Of a stretch of DNA of 38,808 nucleotides, positions 31,790 through 38,808 are shown piece after piece. The first letter of the stretch is position 1, and each line of letters starts with the position of its first letter. The notes beneath the pieces were generated by a model. The model had not been told where the DNA came from. It saw nothing but the letters and a program-made list of their open reading frames with translations, and did not search any database. Origin of the DNA: Pararhodobacter sp. (GTDB lineage Bacteria > Pseudomonadota > Alphaproteobacteria > Rhodobacterales > Rhodobacteraceae); assembly GCA_020832665.1 (NCBI GenBank), contig JAFIEG010000039.1:1-38808 (forward strand), given 5' to 3'. Both the position numbers and the translations under genes were made by a program.

Positions 31790-33775
31790 TCACTCCTCAC
31801 CCAGCAGCGCCTCGATGCGCGCCCGCGCCTGCTCGATCTGCCGGGCCTGGGCGCGCCGTTCCTCCTGCATGTCGGCGATCTCGGCGTCGATGGCATCGAC
31901 GCGCGCGCGCCGCTCGGGCGTGGCGACGCTTTCTTCACCAAGCTGCACGATCAGCCCCACCAGCCGGTCCTGCTCGCGCTCGCGCTCGCCGATTTCTTCC
32001 TGCAGGCGCCGCATGGCGCGTTCGGCCTGCGTGATCTCGCCGCGCAGCGCGCCCAACTCGGCGAGCTTCTCGCGCAGCCCCGGGTCGGTGGCGCGCGATT
32101 CCCAGGCCGCCAGCGTCGGCAGGTCGATATCCATCAGTGCGATGCGCCGCAGCCGTGGCTGGCGTTCGCGCACCTCATGTGTGACCTGAGTGCCCGCCGG
32201 CACCATGACCTGCCAGCGCCAGACATCGAGCGCTTCCTCGGCGCCCTCGGGGGCGACGACCTGCCAGCCGCTGCGGCGCGGATGCTCGATGGTCAGCAGC
32301 CTGTCGGCCTGCGGCGCGCCGCTGATGCGGTAGCGCAGCCGGCGTTCCAGATCCTCGGTGACGTGCAGCATGCCGCCGACCAGCCGCATTTCGCGCAACA
32401 GTTCGGTGCTGTCGCTTTCCTCGCGGATTTCCATGGCGGTGTCGCGGGCAAAGCGGATCGTCTCGCTGGCGCCGGGAGCCAGTTCGGGGATCATCGCATC
32501 GCCGGCATGGCCACGGCCTTCCTCGTAAAGCGTCAGCACCCCCGCCGGTAGCCGCAGCGGCAGCGGGTTCTCGATGCGCAGCGCAATCTCGGGGTGGCGC
32601 TCGCCGCTGCCGCCGCGATGCAGGGTCAGGCGCGCATCGGGCAGTTCCTCGTCAAGAAAGGGCAGGGTGATCATCTGCCCGGCGGCCAGCGTGACCGGCG
32701 CCGCGAGGGTGAAACGGGTGAAGCTTTCGCCGTCATCGGCGATGGTTTCGACGGCGGCGGTGGCATCGGCCATCGGCATTGCGGGCATGGGCGCGGCTTC
32801 GCGCCGGATGCCCAGCATCGCTTCCATGGCAGGCTCGATGGCCGGGCCTTCGGCGGCTTCGCGGGGAACGCTGACGCGCTCGTAAAGCCGGGCGCGGATG
32901 GCGCGCACCGAGCCGGTGGCCAGCGTCAGGCGGATATCGTGCCAGTCGATTCCGGTGGTGTTTTCAACCACCGCCCAGCCGATCAGCCGCACGCCCTCGT
33001 CGCTGTCCACCGCGCGCCAGGCGGTGCGCCACAGAGGGGCCTCCTGCAGCCAGGTCAGCGCGCCGGGGCGTTCGCCTTGCGCAAGCGAGTTCAGATGCAC
33101 CGCCACGCTGCCATTGCCCGAGGCCGTGCGCCATGCGGCGAGCGCGGCATCGAGAGCGGCGCGGTCGGCGCTGTCGGCCAGGCGCACGCTCAGCGCCTCG
33201 TCAAGCCGGAACTGGCGCAGATTGCCCTCGGCGTCTTGCAGCGACAGCATCTGGCAGCGGCCTTCGGCTTCGGGGCAGGGCTGTTCGGTCACGCCCATGT
33301 TGCGCCCTTCCCAGCTGCCGGCGTGGCGCTCGACCACGATCGGCGCGCCGGGCAGGGCGGCGAGAAGTCGCGCGCGGTCGGTGACATCGTCGGGGGCAAG
33401 CGGCAGCCGGGCGAAGCTGTCGTCAAAGGCGCCGGGGCCGTCGAAGCGCACATGCACGGGGGCTTGCGCCGGGTCGATCACCCACAGGCTTTTCAGGAAA
33501 TCGTCAATGTCGCGGCGCGGGATGCTCAACCGCACGGGGCCGGCGCCCAGGGTGACATCGGCCTCGATCATCGCCAGCCCGGCGGTGGAAAGCGTCACTG
33601 CGCGCAGCTGCGGCGCATCCCCGGCCGCGGCGAGGCCGGGCAGCGCGGTGGCGGGCAGCGAGGCGAGCGCCGCCAGCGCCACCGTGCCGGTTGCCCGGGC
33701 GAGGTTCTGTGCGAGGGTCTGCCGGGCGTGGCCGGGGGCCGGCCTGCAGGGCGCGGTGGTGCGGGTGGTCGGCAT
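31790..33775 (-). CDS. DUF4139 (mucoidy-inhibitor-like) exported protein
   Basis: This 661-residue protein has an N-terminal hydrophobic signal region (about 22-52). A mature chain follows that matches the DUF4139/MuiA-like superfamily, with beta-rich segments such as VRLSIPRRDIDDFLKSLWV and WRTAWRAVDSDEGVRLIGWAVVENTTGIDWHDIRLTLATG (split over 200-300). The C-terminal 110 residues form a charged coiled coil (LREKLAELGALRGEITQAERAMRRLQEEI onward). No catalytic motif was recognised. The ATG at 33775 gives a reasonable signal peptide; the frame is open further upstream. The gene stands alone between two hairpin-containing gaps. The function of the family is unknown. Confidence 0.82.
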   Translation of the reverse strand: MPTTRTTAPCRPAPGHARQTLAQNLARATGTVALAALASLPATALPGLAAAGDAPQLRAVTLSTAGLAMIEADVTLGAGPVRLSIPRRDIDDFLKSLWVIDPAQAPVHVRFDGPGAFDDSFARLPLAPDDVTDRARLLAALPGAPIVVERHAGSWEGRNMGVTEQPCPEAEGRCQMLSLQDAEGNLRQFRLDEALSVRLADSADRAALDAALAAWRTASGNGSVAVHLNSLAQGERPGALTWLQEAPLWRTAWRAVDSDEGVRLIGWAVVENTTGIDWHDIRLTLATGSVRAIRARLYERVSVPREAAEGPAIEPAMEAMLGIRREAAPMPAMPMADATAAVETIADDGESFTRFTLAAPVTLAAGQMITLPFLDEELPDARLTLHRGGSGERHPEIALRIENPLPLRLPAGVLTLYEEGRGHAGDAMIPELAPGASETIRFARDTAMEIREESDSTELLREMRLVGGMLHVTEDLERRLRYRISGAPQADRLLTIEHPRRSGWQVVAPEGAEEALDVWRWQVMVPAGTQVTHEVRERQPRLRRIALMDIDLPTLAAWESRATDPGLREKLAELGALRGEITQAERAMRRLQEEIGEREREQDRLVGLIVQLGEESVATPERRARVDAIDAEIADMQEERRAQARQIEQARARIEALLGEE

Positions 33776-34096
33776 GGGGTTCGGTCCTTGGTCGCTGAGC
33801 CACCTTGCGAGGTGGCGCGTGAGGCGGGGCGCCATCACACTGGCCAACACTCTGGCCCCGCCGGCATGCGCTGGCAATGGGTTGCACGCTTCACCTTGTA
33901 GCGAGGTGGCAGCCTTGCCGCCCGGCCTGTTCGGTGTGGGCGCGACGCGCCGGGCGTTTTGCTGCCCTGCGCCGGTTCGCTGCGATGTCTGGCCGGGATC
34001 TGTTGCTACGGCGCGGGCCCGGATGGAAGTTGGCCGCGGGCATGGAGCCGCCGGAAAAGTGGTGACGAGTCCTGCCGGCGCGCGCGCGGCGCGGGC
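33776..34096. other. 321-base gap with two related hairpins
   Basis: No gene is evident. Two hairpins share the sequence ACCTTG...CGAGGTGG: GCCACCT-TGCG-AGGTGGC at 33799-33816, and CACCT-TGTAGCG-AGGTG at 33892-33908. They lie about 90 bases apart in the region before the DUF4139 gene and after the 940-residue protein gene. A short plus-strand frame at 33877-34065 has no coding features. The hairpins may be leader structures or a local repeat. Confidence 0.4.
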
Positions 34097-36919
34097 TCAG
34101 GGTGGGCCGCCCTGCAGCAACGCGTCGATCGCGGTGCGCAGTTCGGCGCTTTGCTCAAGCAAGGCGGCGTTGCGGTGCAGCATGAGGTTGCCGTTGCCGC
34201 CAGCAATGGGGGTGCCCGCGCCGATCGCCCCCATGCTTGCGTTGCCCGAACCCACGCCGCCCGAACCTGCGTTTCCAGCGAGCGCATCGCCCGCCTGGGC
34301 GCCGCCCGAATCGGGATTGCCCGCGTCGGGGCTGCCTGTGCCGGTGGTGCCCGCCGCTTGCGAGTCAGCGAACGAAGGTCCGGTGCCTACGCCCGGGGCC
34401 GATGTGAAAGGCGGCGCGTCATTAGACGCCGCGCCGGGCATTGTGTCCGCCCCTTCCGGCGCTTCCTGCGCTTGCATTCGTCCTAGCCATGCAGCGACGG
34501 TTTCCGGCTCGCCACCCAGGATACGCGCCAGTTGCTCCAGCGCTGCCAGTCCCGGTGCCGGCGCGGCTTGCGACGGGCGCGAAACGGACCCTTCGCGTGG
34601 CGCTGGGGAGAGCGGGGGAAGGGGTGGTGCTGCGCCCGTGCCGGCGCTGGCAGCGTCGGCGCCGGGGGCAGGGGGCGATTGCGGCGCCTCGGTGCCCGGC
34701 TCGCCGGGCGCGTTGCCCTCGCCAGCCTGCCGGGCAAGGGCGGCCAGTGCCTGCCAATCGCGATGGGCGATTGCCGTGCGGGCTGCTTCGTCCAGCGCGC
34801 CGAGATCGGAAAAGGCCGCCAGCGCGGCATCGCCGGCCCCCGCGGCGCGCAGTGCCCGCGCCATCAGCATTGCGCTTTGCCTGTCCGCGCCCTCGGGCGT
34901 GTCCGCCATCATCGGCGACAGCACGGCGATGGCCTCGTCGGGCCGCGCGCGCGCCAGCATGGCCTGCGCCAGCAGGTGACGCTGGCGGTCGTTGCGCGGC
35001 GGGCTGATCAGGCCTTCGGCGCGCTCGGCGAGGCCGAGATCGAGCAGCCGCCCGGCCAGCGCGGTGCGGGTATCGAGACCGCGTTCATCGGCGCGCCAGT
35101 CCTCGCGGTTCACGATCAGCGCCAGAAAACGCCGGTCATCGGCCTCGTCCGCGGCGCCTTGCCACAGCGTGTCACTCAGGCTGGCCAGAAGCTGGCGGTC
35201 TTCGCGATTGGCGCGCAGCCAGCGTTGCAGCCGGTCGAGCCGTTCGAAGCCCGCCTCATGGGCGCCGCGCGCAGCGTCGTGACTAATCGCCACAGCCATC
35301 AGGGCGATGCCCTGCTCGCCATGGCGCTCGCCGGCGGCCAGTGCCTCGGCCTGATCGAGCAGGGCGGAGTCGGCGGCGTTTCCCGCCTCGAGCTGGAACT
35401 GCAACTGCCTGAGCAGCCGGCCGGCATCGGTGGCGCCGGGCTGTGCGGCTAGGCTCCTTGCGGCACGATCGGGGGCGCCGCGCGCGCCTTCCAGCAGCGC
35501 CTCCGGCAGGGTTGTTTCGACGACGCCGGCGGGCCCGGTGTGGCGGAGCGTTTCGGCGATCACCCGTGCCGCCTCGAGCGCGCCGGTCTCGATCAGGCGT
35601 TCCACCAGGGGCGGGCCGAACAGGCGGCGCAGCGCTGGCGGGGCGGCGGCATGGGCCAGCGCGATCTGCTCGGCATGGGCGGCGAGATCGGCCGGCGCCG
35701 GGCCGGCCAGCGCCGCGAGCATGCCCCCCGCGCCGGGGCAGCCCTCGAGGCGCGCGAGCGCGAGGCGAGCATTCGATTGCCGGTCCTCGAGGATGTCGGC
35801 GAGCCCGCGCAAAAAGTCACGCCCCGCGATAGGGTGGTGCGCATTGTCGATCAGAAGCCGGGCTTCGGCGCCCATGCCCGCGCTCAGATAGTGCCGCACG
35901 AGATCGCTGCGCGCCTGTGCGTCGGGGCGGTCGAACTCGCCATAGAGCCGGCGCACGAGATCGGCCAGCCCGGCGTTGAAGTCCGGCGGATCGGGCGCAT
36001 CGAGAAAGTCCAGCGCCCCGGAGGCGTGGCAGCGAGGATCAGCGATTTCCGGCGGCGTTGCATCTGCTGCCTGGGTCGGGGCGATGGCCATAGCCTCATC
36101 AGGGCCCGGCGGCGGCGCGATACGCATCTGAGCCGGCGGCAGTGCCGTGGTGGCGGGTTCCGGCACCGGCTGGTTCATATCGGCATGCAGGTATTCATCG
36201 CCTATCATCAGGCCCTGGCCGATGGCGCGGGCAAGCGCGTTCTGCAGATCGGCGCTCAGCGCCTGTCTTTCGGCAAGGCCGGGCGGTGGCGGGGGCGCGG
36301 ATACCGGGGCGCGCGCCCGGACGGTTGGCGCAAGGGGCGAGCCTGCGGCTACTGGCGTTTCGGTGCTTTCCTGCCAGCGGCGGGCCAGCGTGGCGCCTGC
36401 ATCCCGGCCGATCGCAACGTCGGCGGGGAAAGGCGTCGGGGATGGGCTGTCCGGGTTGGCGGTGCCAGGCACATGCCCCCCCGCCGCAACCGATGCCGGC
36501 GGTCGCGCATCGCCGGCCTGGCCGCGCGCCCCCGCCGTGCCTTCGGGCGGCGGGTCGAGGATATCCAGCACGACGATACCGGGGCGGTCGCTGAAGGCCC
36601 TGACCAGACAATCGCAACCGAGTGTCAGTGCGATGCCGCCCTCGGCATTTTCCAGCGCGGCAAGGCGGTTGCGCGCAATGCGATCGAAGGCGCGCGACAG
36701 ATCGATCCGCGCCTCAGCGGGGCGGATCTGCAGGATCGCCGTGCGATCGGCCGGCAGCAGCGTCCAGTCGATGGGCGCCGCGGCCTGCAGGACGATACGC
36801 GTGAAGCCCGCATGCTCGCCGCCGAGCACCCGCACCAGCGGCGCCTCTTGCGCCGACGGCCGGGCAGGTGCCGCGAGTACTGCGGCCAGCGCGATCGCGG
36901 CAAGGAGCGCGCGCCGCAT
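34097..36919 (-). CDS. Large exported protein of the flagellar motor operon
   Basis: This 940-residue protein has a signal peptide (MRRALLAAIALAAVLAAPARPSA). An AMIN-like beta domain follows at about 25-120, with strands such as FTRIVLQAAAPIDWTLL and GIVVLDIL. After a Pro/Ala-rich linker comes a long helical region at about 290-730, made of irregular helical pairs rich in Ala, Leu and Arg and resembling TPR or Sel1-type repeats. The last 200 residues are Gly/Ser/Ala/Pro-rich and disordered, with a short helix near the end (LLEQSAELRTAIDALL). Its ATG shares one base with the motA stop, so it is cotranslated. I know no named family for it. A periplasmic role at the stator, like rhizobial MotC, is a hypothesis. 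Confidence 0.83.
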   Translation of the reverse strand: MRRALLAAIALAAVLAAPARPSAQEAPLVRVLGGEHAGFTRIVLQAAAPIDWTLLPADRTAILQIRPAEARIDLSRAFDRIARNRLAALENAEGGIALTLGCDCLVRAFSDRPGIVVLDILDPPPEGTAGARGQAGDARPPASVAAGGHVPGTANPDSPSPTPFPADVAIGRDAGATLARRWQESTETPVAAGSPLAPTVRARAPVSAPPPPPGLAERQALSADLQNALARAIGQGLMIGDEYLHADMNQPVPEPATTALPPAQMRIAPPPGPDEAMAIAPTQAADATPPEIADPRCHASGALDFLDAPDPPDFNAGLADLVRRLYGEFDRPDAQARSDLVRHYLSAGMGAEARLLIDNAHHPIAGRDFLRGLADILEDRQSNARLALARLEGCPGAGGMLAALAGPAPADLAAHAEQIALAHAAAPPALRRLFGPPLVERLIETGALEAARVIAETLRHTGPAGVVETTLPEALLEGARGAPDRAARSLAAQPGATDAGRLLRQLQFQLEAGNAADSALLDQAEALAAGERHGEQGIALMAVAISHDAARGAHEAGFERLDRLQRWLRANREDRQLLASLSDTLWQGAADEADDRRFLALIVNREDWRADERGLDTRTALAGRLLDLGLAERAEGLISPPRNDRQRHLLAQAMLARARPDEAIAVLSPMMADTPEGADRQSAMLMARALRAAGAGDAALAAFSDLGALDEAARTAIAHRDWQALAALARQAGEGNAPGEPGTEAPQSPPAPGADAASAGTGAAPPLPPLSPAPREGSVSRPSQAAPAPGLAALEQLARILGGEPETVAAWLGRMQAQEAPEGADTMPGAASNDAPPFTSAPGVGTGPSFADSQAAGTTGTGSPDAGNPDSGGAQAGDALAGNAGSGGVGSGNASMGAIGAGTPIAGGNGNLMLHRNAALLEQSAELRTAIDALLQGGPP

Positions 36920-37788
36920 CACGCCGCCATGCGCTTGATGGTGCGCATCGCCTGTTCGAGTTCGCCGAAGCTGGGCCGGACGTGGTGCGGTGTGTTCTGG
37001 CGGCCGACCTCGATGCACATATTGGCCGGGTGGTTGTGCAGATTGGCGATCAGCACTTCACGGATGAGCTTGTAGAAATGCGCGTCCTCTTCCGTGACCG
37101 TGCGCATTCGGGCGGCGAAGGGGCCGACGAAGCCGTAGGAAAGAAACACGCCCAGAAAGGTGCCCACCAGCGCCCCGCCGATCATGCCGCCCAGAATCTC
37201 GGGGGGCTGGTCGATCGAGGCCATGGTCTTGATGACCCCCAGAACGGCGGCGACGATACCCAGCGCCGGCAGCGCGTCGGCTACGGCCTGCATGGCGTGG
37301 CTGGGGTGCATTGCATGCTGCATATTGGCCTCGAGGCGCTTGTCGAGCACCTCCTCGACCTGGTGCGGGTCGTCATAGCTCATGGTGATGGCGCGCAGCG
37401 TGTCGCAGACCATCTCGACGGCCTCGAGATCTTGCATGATGCGCGGATAGCGCTCGAAGATGGGCGAATCCTCGGGTGCCTCGATATGCTCTTCCAGCGC
37501 GACCGGGTTCTGGCGGGCCAGGCGGATGAGTTCGAACAGCAGGCACAGAAGATCGCTGTAATCGGCCGGCTTCCAGTGCGGGCCTGAAAAGACCTTGCGC
37601 AATTCGCGCAGCGTCTGTTTCACCCCGGCGCCGGAGTTGGCGATCAGGAAACCGCCTATGGCAGCGCCGCCGATCATTGTCAGCTCGAATGGCAGGGCAT
37701 AGAGGATGATGCCAAAGTTCCCGCCGGCCATCGAGTAGCCGCCGAAAACCATGACGAAAACCACCAATATGCCGATGATTCCGATCAT
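36919..37788 (-). CDS. motA: Flagellar motor stator protein MotA
   Basis: MotA is the membrane half of the stator that turns proton flow into torque on the flagellar rotor. The 289-residue protein has four transmembrane helices, two near the N-terminus (about 2-20 and 27-50) and two after a large cytoplasmic loop (about 172-192 and 198-222). Pro174 and Pro223 match the two functional prolines of E. coli MotA. Arg89 with Glu99/Glu100 is placed like the rotor-interacting charges. No motB gene is adjacent; it may lie beyond the window. The gene follows the MotE-like gene by 89 bases and its stop overlaps the next gene by one base. Confidence 0.95.
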   Translation of the reverse strand: MIGIIGILVVFVMVFGGYSMAGGNFGIILYALPFELTMIGGAAIGGFLIANSGAGVKQTLRELRKVFSGPHWKPADYSDLLCLLFELIRLARQNPVALEEHIEAPEDSPIFERYPRIMQDLEAVEMVCDTLRAITMSYDDPHQVEEVLDKRLEANMQHAMHPSHAMQAVADALPALGIVAAVLGVIKTMASIDQPPEILGGMIGGALVGTFLGVFLSYGFVGPFAARMRTVTEEDAHFYKLIREVLIANLHNHPANMCIEVGRQNTPHHVRPSFGELEQAMRTIKRMAA

Positions 37789-37877
37789 GTGCCGCGCTCC
37801 GGTTCTTCCTGTTCCGGCCAGCTTGCCGGTAACGGATTAAGAAACCTTCTCTTTCGTTGAATTGATCTTTCGTTGAT

Positions 37878-38621
37878 TCAAGGGTTTTCGCGCCGGGGCA
37901 CGGTGGCGTTGCGCCCGGCAAGAACAGTGCTCAGCGCATAGGCCTGGCGCGGCTCCAGCTCGGCGAGAATGCCGGCGGCGGTGTCCGGGCGCAGCCGGCC
38001 CAGAAAGCCCGCGGCAAAGTCCGGATCCATTTCGGCAAAGACGCGCGCCGCCTGTTCGGCGCGCATAGCCTCGAACACCGAGACGAGGCGTCCGAGATCA
38101 TCCTCGGCAAGCCGGTCGGCCAGCGCCATCGTCGCGTCCAGCTCGGCTTCGGCATCGCGCAGCGCCTCGATCTGGCGGGCGATGCGTTGCTCGGCGGCAG
38201 TGAGCAGCGCCAGCCGCTCGTCGAGCTCTTCGGCGCGTTCGGCAAGCTGCGATTCGCGGCGTCTTATGTCGAGCAGGATCGAGGCGATCTCCTCGCCATC
38301 GGGCGCCACAGCCCCGTCGGCGCGATCGCTGCGGGAAACCGGCGCGGCGGTGTCGCGGTCACTGTCGCCGTGTCTGTCAATCGCCGAAGCCTGGGGCGTC
38401 CCTGCCGGCTGCTCGGTTGCCGGGCCCTGGGCGAAGGCGCCGTCGATGCCCAGCGCCAGCCGGATTGCCCCGGCCAGGCAGAACAGCACCACCAAGGCCG
38501 GCAGGGTACGCAGGCGCCGCTTGCGCGCGCCCGGCAGGCGGGCCGCTTTCCTGCCCGCCGACTTGACCGATGTCGTGACCGGTGCGCCGCCTGTAGCCCT
38601 TGGCGTTGCGGTGCCTGACAT
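37878..38621 (-). CDS. MotE-like flagellar protein
   Basis: The 247-residue protein has a basic N-terminus, a membrane anchor or signal (about 38-58), and a low-complexity linker. A coiled coil (about 115-170: LLDIRRRESQLAERAEELDERLALL...) is followed by a C-terminal MgtE-N-like helical domain (about 170-235: LVSVFEAMRAEQAARVFAEMDPDFAAGFLGRL). That layout is typical of MotE, described in Sinorhizobium as a periplasmic chaperone for MotC. The neighbouring motA supports a motility role. Its ATG shares one base with the stop of an upstream gene cut by the window edge. Confidence 0.85.
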   Translation of the reverse strand: MSGTATPRATGGAPVTTSVKSAGRKAARLPGARKRRLRTLPALVVLFCLAGAIRLALGIDGAFAQGPATEQPAGTPQASAIDRHGDSDRDTAAPVSRSDRADGAVAPDGEEIASILLDIRRRESQLAERAEELDERLALLTAAEQRIARQIEALRDAEAELDATMALADRLAEDDLGRLVSVFEAMRAEQAARVFAEMDPDFAAGFLGRLRPDTAAGILAELEPRQAYALSTVLAGRNATVPRRENP

Positions 38622-38808
38622 CAGGCGCTCTCCATCGGCTGGCGGCGGCGCACGATTCGCGCGCGCGGTGTCGGCTCATGCGGCGAGCGCGGCGATAGTC
38701 GGGCCGCGCCGGAGGTTCCCGGCCCGACCCGGCCCTGCACCTGCGCGCCACTACGGTTCAAGCCTGGCGCGGCCGGCGCCCCTGCGCGCGCGTAAGCGCC
38801 CGGCCCGG
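38621..38808 (-). CDS. Partial gene, C-terminal end only
   Basis: An open minus-strand frame without stops runs from the window edge to a TGA whose last base is the first base of the MotE-like ATG. The same one-base TGATG coupling links motA to the next gene in this operon. The 61 visible residues are Gly/Ala/Pro/Arg-rich (ending RARIVRRRQPMESA) and match no family I recognise. Absence of stops is weak evidence in such GC-rich DNA, so the coupled junction and operon context are the main support. Confidence 0.45.
   Translation of the reverse strand, partial: GPGAYARAGAPAAPGLNRSGAQVQGRVGPGTSGAARLSPRSPHEPTPRARIVRRRQPMESA

Noticed and set aside
33877-34065. 62-codon plus-strand frame in the gap before the DUF4139 gene
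   Set aside because: Trp/Arg/Cys-rich composition, no ribosome site and no recognisable feature.

Overview
The window is a high-GC (mid-60s percent by eye) chromosomal segment that looks like an alphaproteobacterium of the order Rhodobacterales (Rhodobacter/Roseobacter type). The supporting evidence is gene content and order: nagZ-scpA-scpB; cysG-DUF2849-sulfite reductase-cysH-DUF934; ftsE-ftsX-plsC divergent from a zinc-ribbon membrane protein; motA and motE; a one-polypeptide pyruvate carboxylase; and a stand-alone corrinoid protein of the kind found in this order. No insertion sequence, prophage, integron, CRISPR array or rRNA was seen. The first ~130 bases are G/C homopolymer that looks like a poor contig end. 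The right edge cuts an open reading frame.

Layout. 138-2621: NagZ (peptidoglycan recycling) and the condensin partners ScpA and ScpB in one overlapping operon, then a small lipoprotein (2794-3069). 3093-5066: a PA0069/Rv2578c-type radical SAM protein (minus) and a corrinoid protein (plus) diverge from a region holding an alphaproteobacterial LexA (SOS) box. 5167-6696: asparagine synthetase (minus). 6902-12527: a YtcJ-type amidohydrolase and a complete spermidine/putrescine-type ABC importer (ATPase, two permeases, binding protein), with a 12-bp palindromic operator candidate upstream. 12725-17232 (minus): the assimilatory sulfur operon, reading cysG, DUF2849, siroheme sulfite reductase, APS reductase, DUF934.

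17526-17600 is tRNA-Gly(GCC). 17736-18169 holds a small exported acidic protein behind a long leader with two strong hairpins. 18232-21675 is pyruvate carboxylase (minus). 21842-26444 holds suhB-like inositol monophosphatase, recO, purD and xseA. 26612-27571 is accA, whose stop codon overlaps that of a converging orphan protein with a PD-(D/E)XK nuclease-like motif. 28322-30653 (minus) is ftsE-ftsX-plsC, and 30799-31584 is the divergent zinc-ribbon membrane protein. 31790-33775 (minus) is a DUF4139 protein. 34097 to the edge (minus) is a flagellar motor operon: an unidentified partial gene, a MotE-like protein, MotA and a 940-residue exported protein of unknown function.

Most genes are core metabolism and cell-envelope housekeeping. 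The places worth a second look are the SOS box over the radical SAM gene, the structured leader at 17736-17927, the 940-residue partner of MotA/MotE, and the orphan nuclease-like protein after accA. Several intergenic gaps hold strong inverted repeats that probably act as bidirectional terminators or belong to dispersed repeat families.
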